Source: Bacteroidales bacterium (GTDB lineage: Bacteria; Bacteroidota; Bacteroidia; Bacteroidales; ML635J-15). From it: DNA of 64,000 nucleotides. The notes below the pieces were generated by a model. That model was not told the origin of the DNA, did no database searches, and saw only the letters and a list, made by a program, of their open reading frames with translations. Below are positions 35,575-44,668 of the stretch, in pieces (the stretch's first letter is position 1; each line of letters starts with the position of its first letter). The translations under genes and the position numbers were made by a program. The stretch lies in assembly GCA_017651185.1 (NCBI GenBank), contig JAGCDJ010000037.1, positions 29,859-93,858 on the forward strand. The letters are read 5' to 3'.

Positions 35575-37905
35575 ATGATGGAAACAGAAAGTTTATTCGT
35601 AAAAGGTTTAAATCCACCGCAAAAGGAAGCGGTCCTTTATTGCGATGGACCAAGTTTGGTGATTGCTGGCGCAGGTTCGGGCAAGACTAGGGTGCTGACG
35701 CATAAGATTGCCTACTTGATTTCGCTGGGCATTGACCCGCATCGGATTATGGCGTTGACATTCACCAACAAGGCGGCTGCAGAAATGAAGGAGCGTATCG
35801 ATACGCTTTTGGGGTATAATGCGTCGCAGGCATTGTGGATGGGAACTTTCCACTCTATTTTTGGAAGAATACTCCGTATCGAGGCGGAAAAAATCGGTTT
35901 TACAAGCAGTTTTACTATATACGATACCGCCGATTCGCAGAATCTTGTCAAGGACATAATAAAGGAAATGAAACTTGACGAGGAAAACTACAAGTACAAG
36001 AATATTTTCAGTCGCATATCTGCATGCAAGAACCGTCTTATACTTCCCGACTCCTACATGGCTAATGCATCATACGCAAAGGAGGACAGGAATGCCCATC
36101 GACCAGAATTCGCGACAATATACAAGCAGTACTATCAAAGGTGCAGACGTTCGAATGTTATGGACTTCGACGATTTGCTCCTGTATACAAATATTCTCTT
36201 CAAGATTGACCCAGCAACTTTGGCAAAGTATCAGGAACGGTTCGACTATTACCTAGTGGACGAGTATCAGGATACAAATTTTGCACAATACCTGATTGTC
36301 AAGAGGTTGTCGGAGAAAAACAGACGGCTTTTTGTTGTGGGCGACGATGCCCAGAGCATATATTCGTTCCGTGGCGCAGAAATACAGAACATCCTGAATT
36401 TCAAGAACGATTATCCAGATTACAAACTTTTCAAACTTGAGCAGAATTACCGCAGTACGCAGAATATTGTTGACGCTGCCAATTCGTTGATAAAGAAGAA
36501 TAAGGAACAGATAAAAAAGCATGTATTCTCGGAAAATGAAGCGGGAGACAAGGTGCAGATAAACAAGGCGGTATCGGACAATATGGAAGGCGTAATGGTT
36601 GCCAAGAAGATTATCGAATTGTATGATGCGGGGGCAAAATATTCCGATTTCGCCATATTGTATCGAACAAACGCTCAGTCGAGAATTTTGGAGGAAGCAA
36701 TGCGTTCGCAGGGAATACCTTACAAGGTTTTCGGCGGGTTGTCGTTCTACCAGCGTAAAGAAATAAAGGATGCGCTTGCTTACGTTAGGTTTTCTGTGAA
36801 TCACGACGATGTGCAGTCGTTCAAGCGAATAGTAAACTATCCGTCTAGAAAAATCGGTCAGACGACCATTGATAAGGTAGTGTCTGCAGCAGAATCGTTG
36901 CAGGTTTCGGTGTGGGACATTATTTCCAGTCCAGAAAAATATCCCATGGATGTGAATGCTCCTACGCGCTTGCGCCTGAAGGAGTTTGCTACGATGATAA
37001 ACGGTTTTTCGGAGGTCGTTGATACATACGATGCACATACTTTTGTCGATGAGATGCTTAATCGCTCGGGAATTGTCAGCGACTTGCAGGCCGACAAGAC
37101 TCCTGAAGGCGAAAATCGTCGCGAAAACATACAGGAACTGCTGAATGGCGTCAAGATGTTTTGTGATACTCACCGCGAAACAGGAGAACCTTATGGCATA
37201 TTGAACTATCTGGAGAACGTTTCGGTGCTTACCGACCTCGAAGAACCAGATGATGGCGATTTGAACCGTGTGTCTCTTATGACAATACATTCCTCAAAAG
37301 GTCTTGAATTCGATAATGTGTTTGTAACAGGCGTTGAGGAGAATCTTTTCCCAGGTGCGCTTACTGTCATGGATCCGCGCGACTTGGAGGAGGAGCGTCG
37401 TCTGTTTTATGTCGCAATCACGAGGGCTAAGAAGAGGATTATGCTCTACTATGCCGAGAATAGATTCCGTTTCGGTAAACTTACGCCTATGGCGCCTAGT
37501 CGTTTCCTCAAGGAGATAGATGTGTCGTACGTTGATTGGCATGGACTTTCGGTAAACCCATTTGCTGCAACTTTCGACGATGAGTTTGAAGGGTACACGC
37601 GTTTTCAGCGTAAGTCTGCTTATGACGGCGGCGGAAAACCGACGGTTGATGTGGCATCTCATAGCGAGCGTCCTTTGCGCAGGAATCTTGTGCCATTGCA
37701 GAGGGCATCGGCAAAACCATCAGAAGAAATTGCCGACGCAAGTCTTCTGGTCGGGGGTGTAAGAATTAAGCATAAGATGTTCGGCGAAGGTCGCATTGTT
37801 GAAAGAATAGGGGATGGTGACAATACAAAACTGGTTGTCGAGTTCGATAGCGGCGATACCAAAACATTATTATTAAAGTTTGCTAAATTGCAAATCTTGG
37901 ACTAA
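35575..37905 (+). CDS. uvrD: UvrD/PcrA-type DNA helicase
   Basis: 776 aa. SF1A helicase motifs in order: QKEAV with AGAGSGKTRVLTHK (motifs Q/I), ALTFTNKAA (Ia), LVDEYQDTN (II), DDAQSIYSFRGA (III), QNYRST (IV), TIHSSKGLEFDNVFVTG (V), YVAITRAKKRI (VI). A C-terminal Tudor-like end (VGGVRIKHKMFGEGRIVERI) is typical of PcrA/UvrD. It unwinds DNA 3'-5' in nucleotide excision and mismatch repair and clears RecA or RNA polymerase. Start at 35575, or 35578 at an adjacent ATG. Its stop codon forms the first bases of the next promoter box. Confidence 0.95.
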   Translation: MMETESLFVKGLNPPQKEAVLYCDGPSLVIAGAGSGKTRVLTHKIAYLISLGIDPHRIMALTFTNKAAAEMKERIDTLLGYNASQALWMGTFHSIFGRILRIEAEKIGFTSSFTIYDTADSQNLVKDIIKEMKLDEENYKYKNIFSRISACKNRLILPDSYMANASYAKEDRNAHRPEFATIYKQYYQRCRRSNVMDFDDLLLYTNILFKIDPATLAKYQERFDYYLVDEYQDTNFAQYLIVKRLSEKNRRLFVVGDDAQSIYSFRGAEIQNILNFKNDYPDYKLFKLEQNYRSTQNIVDAANSLIKKNKEQIKKHVFSENEAGDKVQINKAVSDNMEGVMVAKKIIELYDAGAKYSDFAILYRTNAQSRILEEAMRSQGIPYKVFGGLSFYQRKEIKDALAYVRFSVNHDDVQSFKRIVNYPSRKIGQTTIDKVVSAAESLQVSVWDIISSPEKYPMDVNAPTRLRLKEFATMINGFSEVVDTYDAHTFVDEMLNRSGIVSDLQADKTPEGENRRENIQELLNGVKMFCDTHRETGEPYGILNYLENVSVLTDLEEPDDGDLNRVSLMTIHSSKGLEFDNVFVTGVEENLFPGALTVMDPRDLEEERRLFYVAITRAKKRIMLYYAENRFRFGKLTPMAPSRFLKEIDVSYVDWHGLSVNPFAATFDDEFEGYTRFQRKSAYDGGGKPTVDVASHSERPLRRNLVPLQRASAKPSEEIADASLLVGGVRIKHKMFGEGRIVERIGDGDNTKLVVEFDSGDTKTLLLKFAKLQILD

Positions 37906-37910
37906 TTTTG
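37903..37910 (+). promoter_or_regulatory. -7 promoter box of DUF4290-murA unit, overlapping uvrD stop
   Basis: TAATTTTG, an exact TAnnTTTG. Its TAA is the uvrD stop codon. The ATG of the next gene follows 15 bases later. Confidence 0.62.
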
Positions 37911-37925
37911 CAACAAAAATATTGT

Positions 37926-38573
37926 ATGGACTATAATACACAGAGGACAGGGTTGAGGATTCCGGAGTACGGGCGAATTATTCAGGAGATGGTAGACCAT
38001 TGCTGTTCTATTGCTGATAGGAACGAACGTAATAGGGCTGCAAGGACAATCGTCGGGATAATGGAGAATATGAACCCTGCAATAAGGGAGGAAGCCGACT
38101 ATAAACATAAACTTTGGGACCAGTTGTCTGAATTGTCGGACTTTAAGCTGGATATTGACTGGCCCTTCCCTGTTATAACAGAGGATGTGAAGTCGCAAAA
38201 GCCAGAACATCTTTCATATTCCGACAATTCAATAATGTTCAGGCATTATGGTAAAATTGTAGAGACCATGCTGACCAAACTTGAGGAGGAAACCGACGAG
38301 GACCGTTACCGTGCCTTGTTCTGCGATGTCGCTAATTTTATGAAGCGGTCGTATGTGCAGTGGAAAAAGGAATTGATTCCCGACGATGTAATATTCCGCG
38401 AAATAGTCTTTATGACAGAAGGCAGGGTGCAGGTTCCAGAGAATATAAAGTTGGGCGACTACAAGGATGTACTTTTGCAGGCACAGGCAGCTCCTGTCAC
38501 TTCGAAGAAGAAGAAAAAGGCTGCGCAACCGCAACCGACAGGCAATCCGCAGAAAAAGAAGAAAAAACATTAA
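37926..38573 (+). CDS. DUF4290-family protein
   Basis: 215 aa from the ATG at 37926. It matches the Bacteroidota family DUF4290 over its whole length (MDYNTQRTGLRIPEYGRIIQ, HKLWDQLSELSDF, WPFPVITEDVKSQKPEHL). The C terminus is a lysine-rich low-complexity tail (TSKKKKKAAQPQPTGNPQ, KKKKKH). No signal peptide or membrane segment. Function unknown. The conserved neighbourhood with murA, 11 bases downstream, suggests a link to cell-wall precursor synthesis or its control. Confidence 0.85.
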   Translation: MDYNTQRTGLRIPEYGRIIQEMVDHCCSIADRNERNRAARTIVGIMENMNPAIREEADYKHKLWDQLSELSDFKLDIDWPFPVITEDVKSQKPEHLSYSDNSIMFRHYGKIVETMLTKLEEETDEDRYRALFCDVANFMKRSYVQWKKELIPDDVIFREIVFMTEGRVQVPENIKLGDYKDVLLQAQAAPVTSKKKKKAAQPQPTGNPQKKKKKH

Positions 38574-38584
38574 AATCGGTATTC

Positions 38585-39895
38585 ATGGGAACTTTTAAGA
38601 TAGAAGGTGGTCATGTCCTGAGCGGTGAAATTGTGCCGCAGGGTGCAAAAAACGAGGCACTGCAGGTAATTTGTGCAACCTTGCTTACAGGCGATAGCGT
38701 TAAAATCAGCAATGTGCCTAACATTTTGGATGTTAACAAGTTGATTGACCTCCTGATTGCAATGGGCGTTAAGGTAACCCGTCATGGTGCAGGCGTTTAT
38801 ACCTTCAAGGCCGATGATGTAAATCTCGGTTATCTTGAATCTGATGCTTTTCGCGCTGATGGCGCTGCTTTGCGTGGGTCGATTATGATACTTGGACCTC
38901 TGTTGGCACGTTTTGGAAAAGTTTATATGCCAAAACCAGGAGGCGATAAGATTGGTCGCCGTCGTTTGGATACGCATTTTATTGGATTCCAGAAACTAGG
39001 CGCAAAATTCAATTATAGTTTCGAGGAAAATTTCTATACCCTTGAAGCAGAAAAACTTGAAGGTACGTATATTCATCTTGAGGAAGCGTCTGTAACTGGT
39101 ACTGCCAACATCATTATGGCAGCAGTTAGGGCAAAAGGAGAAACTACCATCTACAATGCCGCATGTGAACCATATATACAGCAGTTGTGTAAAATGTTGA
39201 ATAGGATGGGCGCAAAAATAACAGGTATAGGTTCGAACTTGCTTCATATTGAGGGTGTTGACGAGTTTCATGGTGCGGAACATACCATTTTGCCCGACAT
39301 GATTGAAATCGGCAGTTTTATTGGAATGGCAGCCATGACTGGTTCTGAACTCACAATCAAGAATGTGCGTTACGATATGCTAGGAATTATTCCCGATTCT
39401 TTCAAGAGGTTGGGTATCAGGCTTGAGCATATAAACGACGATATATACATACCGCACCACGACCATTATCAGATTGAAAGTTTCATCGATGGTTCCATAA
39501 TGAATATTTCCGATGCTATATGGCCGGGACTTACGCCAGACTTGTTGAGTGTGTTCCTTGTTGTGGCAACTCAGGCGAAGGGTAGCGTACTGATTCACCA
39601 GAAGATGTTTGAGAGCCGTTTGTTCTTCGTAGATAAACTCATAGACATGGGTGCACAGATAATTTTGTGTGACCCGCATAGGGCAACGGTAATCGGTCTC
39701 GACAACCAGATAAGGTTGAGAGGAACGGTGATGAACTCGCCTGATATTCGTGCCGGTATGGCCTTGCTTATTGCTGCAATGTCGGCGCAAGGGTCAAGCA
39801 TAATAAGGAATATTGAGCAGATTGACAGAGGTTACGAGAATATTGATGTGCGTCTGAATAAATTAGGTGCAAAAATTGAACGAATTAATTATTGA
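38585..39895 (+). CDS. murA: UDP-N-acetylglucosamine 1-carboxyvinyltransferase MurA (Asp-type)
   Basis: 436 aa from the ATG at 38585; a frame open from 38360 overlaps DUF4290 and is rejected. The K-N pair (QGAKNEAL, residues 22-23) and inside-out alpha/beta-barrel repeats are intact. It transfers enolpyruvate from PEP to UDP-GlcNAc, the first committed step of peptidoglycan synthesis in the cytoplasm. The loop that usually reads PGGCxIGxRP here reads PGGDKIGRRRLDTH, with Asp121 in place of the catalytic Cys that fosfomycin alkylates, so the enzyme should be fosfomycin-insensitive. It is co-transcribed with DUF4290 and the thioredoxin-like gene 4 bases downstream. Confidence 0.95.
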   Translation: MGTFKIEGGHVLSGEIVPQGAKNEALQVICATLLTGDSVKISNVPNILDVNKLIDLLIAMGVKVTRHGAGVYTFKADDVNLGYLESDAFRADGAALRGSIMILGPLLARFGKVYMPKPGGDKIGRRRLDTHFIGFQKLGAKFNYSFEENFYTLEAEKLEGTYIHLEEASVTGTANIIMAAVRAKGETTIYNAACEPYIQQLCKMLNRMGAKITGIGSNLLHIEGVDEFHGAEHTILPDMIEIGSFIGMAAMTGSELTIKNVRYDMLGIIPDSFKRLGIRLEHINDDIYIPHHDHYQIESFIDGSIMNISDAIWPGLTPDLLSVFLVVATQAKGSVLIHQKMFESRLFFVDKLIDMGAQIILCDPHRATVIGLDNQIRLRGTVMNSPDIRAGMALLIAAMSAQGSSIIRNIEQIDRGYENIDVRLNKLGAKIERINY

Positions 39896-39899
39896 TGTT

Positions 39900-40574
39900 A
39901 TGAAGAGGATTTTGATTTTGGCTGTAGCCATGTTTATTTCATTCATTGCAAGTGCGCAAAATATTGGACTTAATGTTGGAAATATTGCCCCAGAAATAAG
40001 TTTGCCGACACCAAATGGCGATACTGTAAAGTTGTCGTCGTTGAGGGGCAAGATGGTTTTGATTGACTTCTGGGCTTCGTGGTGCGGACCGTGCCGTAAG
40101 GAGAACCCTAATGTTGTAAAAGCATACAATGAGTACAAGGACAAGTATTTTCAGGCAGGCGATGGGTTTACTGTGTACGGAGTGTCGCTTGACAAGTCTG
40201 CTGAAAACTGGACAAAAGCAATCGAAGCTGATAAACTTACATGGACCAATGTTAGCGATTTGCAGTATTGGAATTCAGCAGCAGGACGTTTGTACCAAGT
40301 AAATAGCATTCCATGTAACTACCTCATTGATGGGAATGGTGTGATTGTAGGAAAGAACTTGCGCGGCGAAGCACTTGAACAGGCATTGGAAAAGTATATT
40401 TTTCGTCCCGTAAAGTCGTTTGAGGATGCCCTTGTAAACCTTAAGACTCAGTTGTTTGCATTGAAGGAAATAAAGCAGCTCGAAGATTTTTCGAAGGAAA
40501 TATCTAAGATGGAAAAGGACATAAACGAGATGCAGGCCATTATTGATTCAATGAAGAAGAAGCTTGATAAGTAA
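39900..40574 (+). CDS. TlpA/ResA-like periplasmic thioredoxin with C-terminal coiled coil
   Basis: 224 aa from the ATG at 39900. Signal peptide MKRILILAVAMFISFIASAQ. Residues about 25-165 form a TlpA-like fold (GNIAPEISLPTPNGDTVKLS, FWASWCGPCRKE with C-G-P-C, cis-Pro in NSIPCNYLID). The last about 50 residues form a heptad-like helix (LEDFSKEISKMEKDINEMQA), unusual for the family and suggesting oligomerisation. It lies 4 bases after the murA stop, so it belongs to the same transcript. Probable periplasmic thiol reductase. Confidence 0.87.
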   Translation: MKRILILAVAMFISFIASAQNIGLNVGNIAPEISLPTPNGDTVKLSSLRGKMVLIDFWASWCGPCRKENPNVVKAYNEYKDKYFQAGDGFTVYGVSLDKSAENWTKAIEADKLTWTNVSDLQYWNSAAGRLYQVNSIPCNYLIDGNGVIVGKNLRGEALEQALEKYIFRPVKSFEDALVNLKTQLFALKEIKQLEDFSKEISKMEKDINEMQAIIDSMKKKLDK

Positions 40575-40600
40575 TCATTTTTTTGTTCATATTTCATAGC

Positions 40601-40628
40601 AGAAGTCCGTAATGGACTTCTTTTTTTT
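40601..40628 (+). terminator. Terminator of DUF4290-murA-thioredoxin unit
   Basis: Perfect 8-bp stem AGAAGTCC (40601-40608) with GGACTTCT (40614-40621), then eight T. Confidence 0.85.
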
Positions 40629-40640
40629 GTGCTTGTAAAT

Positions 40641-40670
40641 AAAAAAAAGCACGATTTTTCATCGTGCTTT
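40641..40670 (-). terminator. Terminator of tRNA-Lys
   Basis: Perfect 10-bp stem AAAGCACGAT (40646-40655) with ATCGTGCTTT (40661-40670). The adjoining A-run gives a T-tail on the minus strand, just after the tRNA 3' end. Confidence 0.85.
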
Positions 40671-40673
40671 CTG

Positions 40674-40746
40674 TGACCAATTGGGGACTTGAACCCCAGA
40701 CCCCCTGCTTAAAAGGCAGGTGCTCTACCTGCTGAGCTAATTGGTC
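40674..40746 (-). tRNA. tRNA-Lys (anticodon UUU)
   Basis: 73 nt on the minus strand. Acceptor stem GACCAAT/ATTGGTC, D-arm AGCTCAGCAGGTAGAGC, anticodon arm CCTGCCTTTTAAGCAGG with TTT in the loop, and T-arm GGGGTTCAAGTCCCC. The discriminator is A and no CCA is encoded. A terminator follows immediately. Confidence 0.97.
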
Positions 40747-40989
40747 ATTCCTCCCAATATTTGGGACTGCAAAAGTACTGCAAAAAATCGGTTCGGCAAA
40801 TTTTTTCGCCTAAAAATTGAAAAAAAATATTTTTTGGTTGTAATGCATTGGTATTCATGTTATTAAAAAGTGGAGGATTGGAGGCAACCTTTTATGAAAA
40901 AAAACGTTGAAAAAAATGGCAAGCAAGAATTGTTTTTAAAAACTTTTTCTTAAATTGCACCGTTTTTTACTAACATAAAAGTTATAAAA

Positions 40990-43900
40990 ATGAAGAAGAT
41001 AGTATTATTCGTATTATGTGTTGCAGCACTGCTTGCTTCTGCTTCCGTATATTCGCAGAATCAACCAGTTAGTTTCAAAAAATCGGAACTTTTGTCTGAA
41101 ATAGATAATGTGACTGTCGCTCCTCCCGACATGGTTCAAATTATGAATGAGGATGCATCGGATGAGAAAAATGGTGAGATGTATAAGGTCTCACGAATCA
41201 TTGATGTCAATATGAGTATGGATAATTGCGGTACTACCGACATACTTGCCGATGGCACAAAGGTATGGCGTGTGCGTATCGCTTGTGAAGGTGCAACTGC
41301 TTTGAAGGTAATGTGCAAGGAATTTTACATTCCAAATGGCGCCGAGTTGTATCTGTACAACGAAAATAGACAGCATGTCGTAAGGGTGGATGCAAATGAT
41401 AATCCTAAGTTTGGAACTTATTATTCACCGAATATGATTCAGGGCGATGCCTTGTATATGGAATATGTACAGCCAGCATCTGTTTCTGGAAATCCTGTGA
41501 TAAAGATTGATGGACTTTGCTATTTCTATCGTGGCGTTGATGCTTTTGTTGGTTATTATGCTCAAAAGCGTGAAACAAGTTTCGGTAGTTCGGAAAGTTG
41601 TGAGGTGAATATTAATTGCGCGGTAGGTGCAAACTGGCAGGACCAGAAAAAGGGTGTTGCTGTGATATTCGTAGTAGTAGGTAATTCAGGTGGTTTCTGT
41701 ACTGGTACACTGGTAAACAATACTGCTAATGATGGTACTCCATATTTCCTTACTGCTGACCATTGTGGTGGCGTAGATGGCGCTAACTACTTTGGTAGGT
41801 GGGAGTTCTATTTCAATTTCGAAGCAACTGGATGTTCAAATCCTACATCAGCACCTCAATACCAGACTGTTGTTGGTAGCACACGAAGGGCAAGACCGAC
41901 AGGAGCAGAGGCATCAGGTACCGATTTCTTGCTTTTGGAACTTAGTACTACAGAAGATGAGCTCGAAACTATAGGCGCATACTACAATGGTTGGGACAGA
42001 AGCTCTACGGGTGCTCAGTCTGGTGCAGGTATTCACCATCCTAGTGGAGATATAAAGAAAATATCATTCTATATACAGCAGTTGACTGCAGGAACATATA
42101 ATAACGATGCTCCTAATGGACACTGGTTGACAATGTGGCAGAATAACAATAGCGATATTACAGGTGTTACAGAACCTGGTTCTTCTGGTTCTCCTTTGTT
42201 CGGAGCAAACAAATTGGTTGTAGGAACCTTGACTGGTGGTTCTTCTAATTGTAGTGCAACTGGTAATAGACGTAGCGATTATTATGGACGTTTTGATTTG
42301 CATTGGGACAATGCAGGTCCTAATGATGCCAACCGTTTGAAACCTTGGCTCGATCCACAGAATACTGGTGCAGAAACTTGCCAAGGTCGTTATCCTAATT
42401 CAGGAACAAATCCGCCAACTCCTGGTACTTTGACTGCAGACTTCACTGCAAATCCAACTACCGTTGCAGTAGGTGGAACAGTTGCTTTCCGCGATGCTTC
42501 TACAGGAAACCCGACATCTTGGTCATGGTCTTTCCCTGGCGGTAACCCAAGCACATCGACTTCGCAGAACCCAAGTGTAGTATATTCTACTGCTGGAACT
42601 TACAATGTTTCGCTTACTGTGTCTGACGGAAATAATGAAGATTCGGAAACAAAGACCGCTTACATAACTGTTAATGAAAACGGTGACGTTCCGCCTCCAG
42701 ATCCAAATGGTGAGTTGGCTGCTGCATTCGTTGCTTCGTCATACAATATCGTTATAGGTGACTGCATCAACTTTACTGACAGGTCGTCGGGTTCGCCAAC
42801 TTCATGGACATGGACGTTCCAAGGTGCAGAAACTGTAAGTTCTACACAGCAGAATCCTACAAATATCTGCTACAACACTCCTGGTGCATACAATGTTACT
42901 CTGTATGTGCAGAATGCTAACGGCGATTATGATTCGGAGGTTTGCGAAGGTTGTATAATCGTTGAAAATAACCCGACATTGCCGATTGCCGATTTCGAGG
43001 CAAGCATTACCGTAATTCCTGTTGGTGGCGTAGTAAGATATACCAACCTTTCGCAAAATGGTCCATTTGACCAGTGGGCATGGCATTTCGAGGGTGGAAC
43101 TCCTGAAAATTGCTCTGATTCGGTACCTCCGGTAATTGCTTATAACGAGGTTGGTACATACGATGTAGAACTTAGGTGCCGCAAGACCAATGGCGTTCAG
43201 GATATAGAACTGAAGCGCGACTACATCAGGGTTGTCCCTCATTCAGACATGGCTCCGACCGCTAACTTTACATCCAACAAGACTCTCGTTCGTCCGGGTG
43301 AAACCGTTAACTTCGTTGACCTCAGTACAGCAAATCCATATCGTTGGACATGGGAATTCGAAGGTGGAGAACCAGCAACAAGCATTCAGCCGAATCCATC
43401 GGTAGTTTACAGTACGCCAGGTTCGTATAATGTTAAGTTGACCGTTATGAATAACATCGGTACCGATGAAATTACAAAGGAAATGTACATTGTGGTATCA
43501 GATACTGATCCATGTAACAATCCTCCGCAGGCAGATTTCAGTGCAACAAACAGGTTGGCTGCTTATGGTGATGTTATAATGTTCGAAAACCTTTCGACAA
43601 ATAATCCCGCATTTTCGCAGTGGACTTTTGAAGGTGGTTCTCCGCGTACTTCAACCGAATTCTCACCTTTGAACGGTGTCACTTATTCAACTCCTGGAAT
43701 TTACAGCGTTACATTGACGGTATCAAATTCCTGCGGTTCAACATCGATTACCAAGGAGAACTACATCAGAGTATATAATGGACACGTTGCTTCGTACTGC
43801 GATACTTTGAGCAATATCTCTACCGGCGATGTATTGGGATCTAAGTCAGTTTCTGGTACATGGGGATTTTATGCTGGTCATAACGGAAAGAAAATAAAAG

Positions 43901-44610
43901 CATACGCTGATTATTTCAATACCTATACTTTCTCAAATGTTAGAGGTTTGCTTGTTCCTGTAAATCAGTCGGTTTACGGCGATGTAAACGCAAGGGTGAC
44001 ATTCTGTGTTTGGGATGATAACAATGGAATGCCAGGTGAGGAACTTGGTAACAAGAAGATGTATATTAGGGACTTGGTTGCAGGTCAGACAACTCTTGTA
44101 AGATTCGACAGCCCGATCGAGGTTCCAGGTCCGTTCCATGTAGGTTTCAAGGTAACTTATACTGACAGCAACAATGACGAAGTTAGCGATGACTTATTTG
44201 TTGTGCCGGTTGTTACAAATAGACCATACGATGGATTGAATACTATGTCGGTAATGAAGAATAGTGTTTGGTATTCTGCTCCGGAATTCCTGTCGTTTAA
44301 TTCTTCGATGCCGATAGAACCTGTTTCGTGTCTTGAAAACGACATTGAGGAGGTTGAAGCAGATAATTCGATTGATGTATACCCGAATCCTACCTCAGGT
44401 TTGCTTAACATTACATTCGGAAATATGCAGGATGTTGATGGTTACGATGTCCAGATGTTTGATGCTCTCGGCAGATTGGTTTCATCAGTTAGGGTAAATG
44501 CTTCCGGTGACTATTCAATGGATATATCTTCGTATCCCGAAGGTTTATATATAATTAGGATAAGTACTCCGACCTTTGTTGCGAACAAGAAGATTATGTT
44601 GACAAAATAA
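40990..44610 (+). CDS. T9SS-secreted lysyl-endopeptidase-like serine protease with five PKD domains
   Basis: 1206 aa. Signal peptide ending ASVYSQ. Residues about 195-455 form a trypsin-fold protease with a full triad: His258 (FLTADHCGG), Asp312 (GTDFLLLEL) and Ser399 (PGSSGSPLFG). This resembles Achromobacter-type lysyl endopeptidase. Then come five PKD domains (about 480-975), each with a WxW/WxF core and YSTxGxYxVxLTV. After a jelly-roll-like stretch, a type A sorting domain ends the protein (VYPNPTSGLLNI, EGLYIIRIS). It should digest host or dietary protein outside the cell, feeding the DPP IV pathway. The 243-base upstream gap is A+T-rich with no exact -7 box. Confidence 0.9.
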   Translation: MKKIVLFVLCVAALLASASVYSQNQPVSFKKSELLSEIDNVTVAPPDMVQIMNEDASDEKNGEMYKVSRIIDVNMSMDNCGTTDILADGTKVWRVRIACEGATALKVMCKEFYIPNGAELYLYNENRQHVVRVDANDNPKFGTYYSPNMIQGDALYMEYVQPASVSGNPVIKIDGLCYFYRGVDAFVGYYAQKRETSFGSSESCEVNINCAVGANWQDQKKGVAVIFVVVGNSGGFCTGTLVNNTANDGTPYFLTADHCGGVDGANYFGRWEFYFNFEATGCSNPTSAPQYQTVVGSTRRARPTGAEASGTDFLLLELSTTEDELETIGAYYNGWDRSSTGAQSGAGIHHPSGDIKKISFYIQQLTAGTYNNDAPNGHWLTMWQNNNSDITGVTEPGSSGSPLFGANKLVVGTLTGGSSNCSATGNRRSDYYGRFDLHWDNAGPNDANRLKPWLDPQNTGAETCQGRYPNSGTNPPTPGTLTADFTANPTTVAVGGTVAFRDASTGNPTSWSWSFPGGNPSTSTSQNPSVVYSTAGTYNVSLTVSDGNNEDSETKTAYITVNENGDVPPPDPNGELAAAFVASSYNIVIGDCINFTDRSSGSPTSWTWTFQGAETVSSTQQNPTNICYNTPGAYNVTLYVQNANGDYDSEVCEGCIIVENNPTLPIADFEASITVIPVGGVVRYTNLSQNGPFDQWAWHFEGGTPENCSDSVPPVIAYNEVGTYDVELRCRKTNGVQDIELKRDYIRVVPHSDMAPTANFTSNKTLVRPGETVNFVDLSTANPYRWTWEFEGGEPATSIQPNPSVVYSTPGSYNVKLTVMNNIGTDEITKEMYIVVSDTDPCNNPPQADFSATNRLAAYGDVIMFENLSTNNPAFSQWTFEGGSPRTSTEFSPLNGVTYSTPGIYSVTLTVSNSCGSTSITKENYIRVYNGHVASYCDTLSNISTGDVLGSKSVSGTWGFYAGHNGKKIKAYADYFNTYTFSNVRGLLVPVNQSVYGDVNARVTFCVWDDNNGMPGEELGNKKMYIRDLVAGQTTLVRFDSPIEVPGPFHVGFKVTYTDSNNDEVSDDLFVVPVVTNRPYDGLNTMSVMKNSVWYSAPEFLSFNSSMPIEPVSCLENDIEEVEADNSIDVYPNPTSGLLNITFGNMQDVDGYDVQMFDALGRLVSSVRVNASGDYSMDISSYPEGLYIIRISTPTFVANKKIMLTK

Positions 44611-44632
44611 AATTGAAAGTGATAATAATTGA

Positions 44633-44668
44633 AAACTTCCGATTATCTTTGTAATCGGAAGTTTTTTT
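44633..44668 (+). terminator. Terminator with embedded promoter box before ABC importer
   Basis: Perfect 13-bp stem (44633-44645 with 44652-44664) around CTTCCGATTA/TAATCGGAAG, a loop TCTTTG, then a T-run that touches the next ATG (44669). Ends the protease gene. Confidence 0.85.
44644..44651 (+). promoter_or_regulatory. -7 promoter box of ABC importer operon, inside terminator loop
   Basis: TATCTTTG, an exact TAnnTTTG, formed by the end of the terminator stem plus its loop. The ATG of the importer binding protein follows 17 bases later. Confidence 0.55.

Noticed and set aside
38360..38584. Long N-terminal extension of MurA
   Set aside because: It overlaps the DUF4290 gene, while the family start motif begins at 38585.
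44611..44668. Cobalamin riboswitch before the ABC importer
   Set aside because: Only 58 bases are available and they form a terminator; no B12-box-like sequence seen.
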